A DNA stretch of 6,552 bases from Paracoccaceae bacterium (GTDB taxonomy: Bacteria; Pseudomonadota; Alphaproteobacteria; Rhodobacterales; Rhodobacteraceae). This document shows positions 6,016 through 6,552 of the stretch, piece by piece. Numbering within the stretch: the stretch's first letter is position 1; every line of letters begins with the position of its first letter. The stretch spans positions 1-6,552 of the forward strand of contig JAMWZF010000173.1 of assembly GCA_024304875.1 (NCBI GenBank). Direction: 5' to 3'. The position numbers were made by a program, and so were the translations under genes. The notes below the pieces were generated by a model, which did not search any database, was not told the origin of the DNA, and saw nothing but the letters and a program-made list of their open reading frames with translations.

Positions 6016-6488
6016 CCCCGGACACCGGACAGTTCAGCCTGGAGCGGCGCTATCCCGTCGCGCCCGAAAAGCTGTGGCACCTGCTCACCGACGCCGCGAT
6101 GCGCGAGCAATGGGGTGCGCCCTCGGAGGGCACGGTCCTGGTCGTCGAGGCCTCGGACCTGCGGGAGGGCGGCATCGACCGGCACCGCTGCGGTCCCGCC
6201 GAGGCGCCGGAGTTCCACGTCGAGACGCGCTGGTACCGGCTGGATGCCCCGCACCTCGCCGCCTTTACCGAGACGGTGGACGCCGCCGGCGCCCGGATTG
6301 CGACCAGCCTCGTGACCTACCGGCTGGAGGCCGAGGCAGGTGGTACGGTGCTCGGCCTTTCGGTCGCCACATCGTCCTACGTCGGCGCCGAGGCGCTGGC
6401 GGATTTCGAGGGCGGCTGGACGGCGGGCCTTGCCAACCTCGATCGGCTGGTTGCCGCCCTGCCGGCCGAGACGGCTGCGCTGCAATGA
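6012..6488 (+). CDS. SRPBCC / AHSA1-like (START-fold) protein
   Basis: A 158-residue cytoplasmic protein of the helix-grip fold, a cavity-forming fold that usually binds hydrophobic small molecules. The opening LERRYPVAPEKLWHLLTDAAMREQW (10-34) is the standard first strand and helix pair of the AHSA1-like group, and GGWTAGLANLDRL (134-146) is its C-terminal long helix. Between them lie alternating strand-like segments, including FHVETRWYRLD and ATSLVTYRLEAE, as the fold requires. The ligand is unknown; the Hsp90-activator name reflects distant homology and should not be taken as function. It overlaps the repressor gene by 4 bases (ATGA) and has its own AGGAG, so the two are co-translated. In such pairs the SRPBCC partner is thought to act in the process the repressor controls, possibly by binding the same ligand, but that is inference. 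The length is normal for the group. Confidence 0.9.
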   Translation: MTPDTGQFSLERRYPVAPEKLWHLLTDAAMREQWGAPSEGTVLVVEASDLREGGIDRHRCGPAEAPEFHVETRWYRLDAPHLAAFTETVDAAGARIATSLVTYRLEAEAGGTVLGLSVATSSYVGAEALADFEGGWTAGLANLDRLVAALPAETAALQ

Positions 6489-6552
6489 CCCCGGCGCACG
6501 GGTCTCGTCGAGGGCACCCGCACCATCGCCGTCTGGCTTGACCCCATCCCGG
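6489..6552 (+). other. Unassigned right-edge tail with coding-like composition
   Basis: 64 bases after the SRPBCC stop. The frame continuing from that gene past its TGA has G or C at the third position in nearly every codon and would read TGLVEGTRTIAVWLDPIP, but it has no ATG, GTG or TTG start within the window. An ATG at 6485 opens an 18-codon frame that stops at 6541 and looks spurious. This may be the edge of a gene remnant or ordinary GC-rich sequence. Confidence 0.3.

Noticed and set aside
5607..6485. A 292-codon minus-strand open frame opposite the ArsR/SRPBCC genes
   Set aside because: The plus-strand pair shows clear family motifs, coupled start/stop and a ribosome site. The minus frame is compositional shadow.
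6485..6541. A third coupled gene starting at the ATGA at 6485
   Set aside because: It stops after 18 codons, has no upstream Shine-Dalgarno and contains only low-complexity His/Arg residues.
1..6552. Mobile elements, CRISPR arrays, tRNA/rRNA genes or riboswitches
   Set aside because: No transposase or integrase motifs, no regular repeat-spacer pattern, no cloverleaf-like sequence, and no gap longer than 143 bases between genes to house them.

Overview
The window is about 6.5 kb of GC-rich, densely packed bacterial chromosome. The alpha-subunit sequence of DNA polymerase III (for example the TDTNNMFAALEF stretch near its N-terminus), the strong G/C bias at third codon positions and the gene neighbourhood suggest an alphaproteobacterium, most likely Rhodobacteraceae (Rhodobacterales). 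That placement is inference from recalled family resemblance, not a search.

Layout. On the minus strand, reading from right to left, lie dnaE (4667 to 1167), then 41 bases later a family 2 glycosyltransferase (1125 to 295), then after a 92-base gap the N-terminal part of a small lipoprotein that runs off the left edge (202 to 1). On the plus strand, divergent from dnaE, is a 61-codon gene for a single-pass membrane peptide with an acidic tail (4759-4944). It converges on a minus-strand gene for a multi-pass membrane protein resembling DUF2269 (5539 to 5006). A perfect 11-bp hairpin between the two stops can serve both as a terminator. Divergent from the membrane protein is a two-gene plus-strand operon: an ArsR-type winged-helix repressor (5683-6015) overlapping by ATGA with an SRPBCC/AHSA1-like protein (6012-6488). 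The last 64 bases hold no gene that can be defined, although one frame looks coding.

How they fit together. dnaE is housekeeping: the replicative polymerase, with intact catalytic aspartates and clamp-binding motif. The glycosyltransferase is probably co-transcribed with it for positional rather than functional reasons. The ArsR/SRPBCC pair is a widespread small regulatory module in which the repressor probably controls its own operon. The promoter proposed here would give a nearly leaderless transcript and carries a palindrome between its -35 and -10 elements. The DUF2269-like gene shares that intergenic region and could be under the same control.

Overall this is an ordinary core-genome region. 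I see no mobile element, CRISPR array, tRNA/rRNA or clear new system. The points most worth checking are the arsR promoter/operator, the conserved-looking small membrane peptide beside dnaE, and the coding-like tail after the SRPBCC stop codon.
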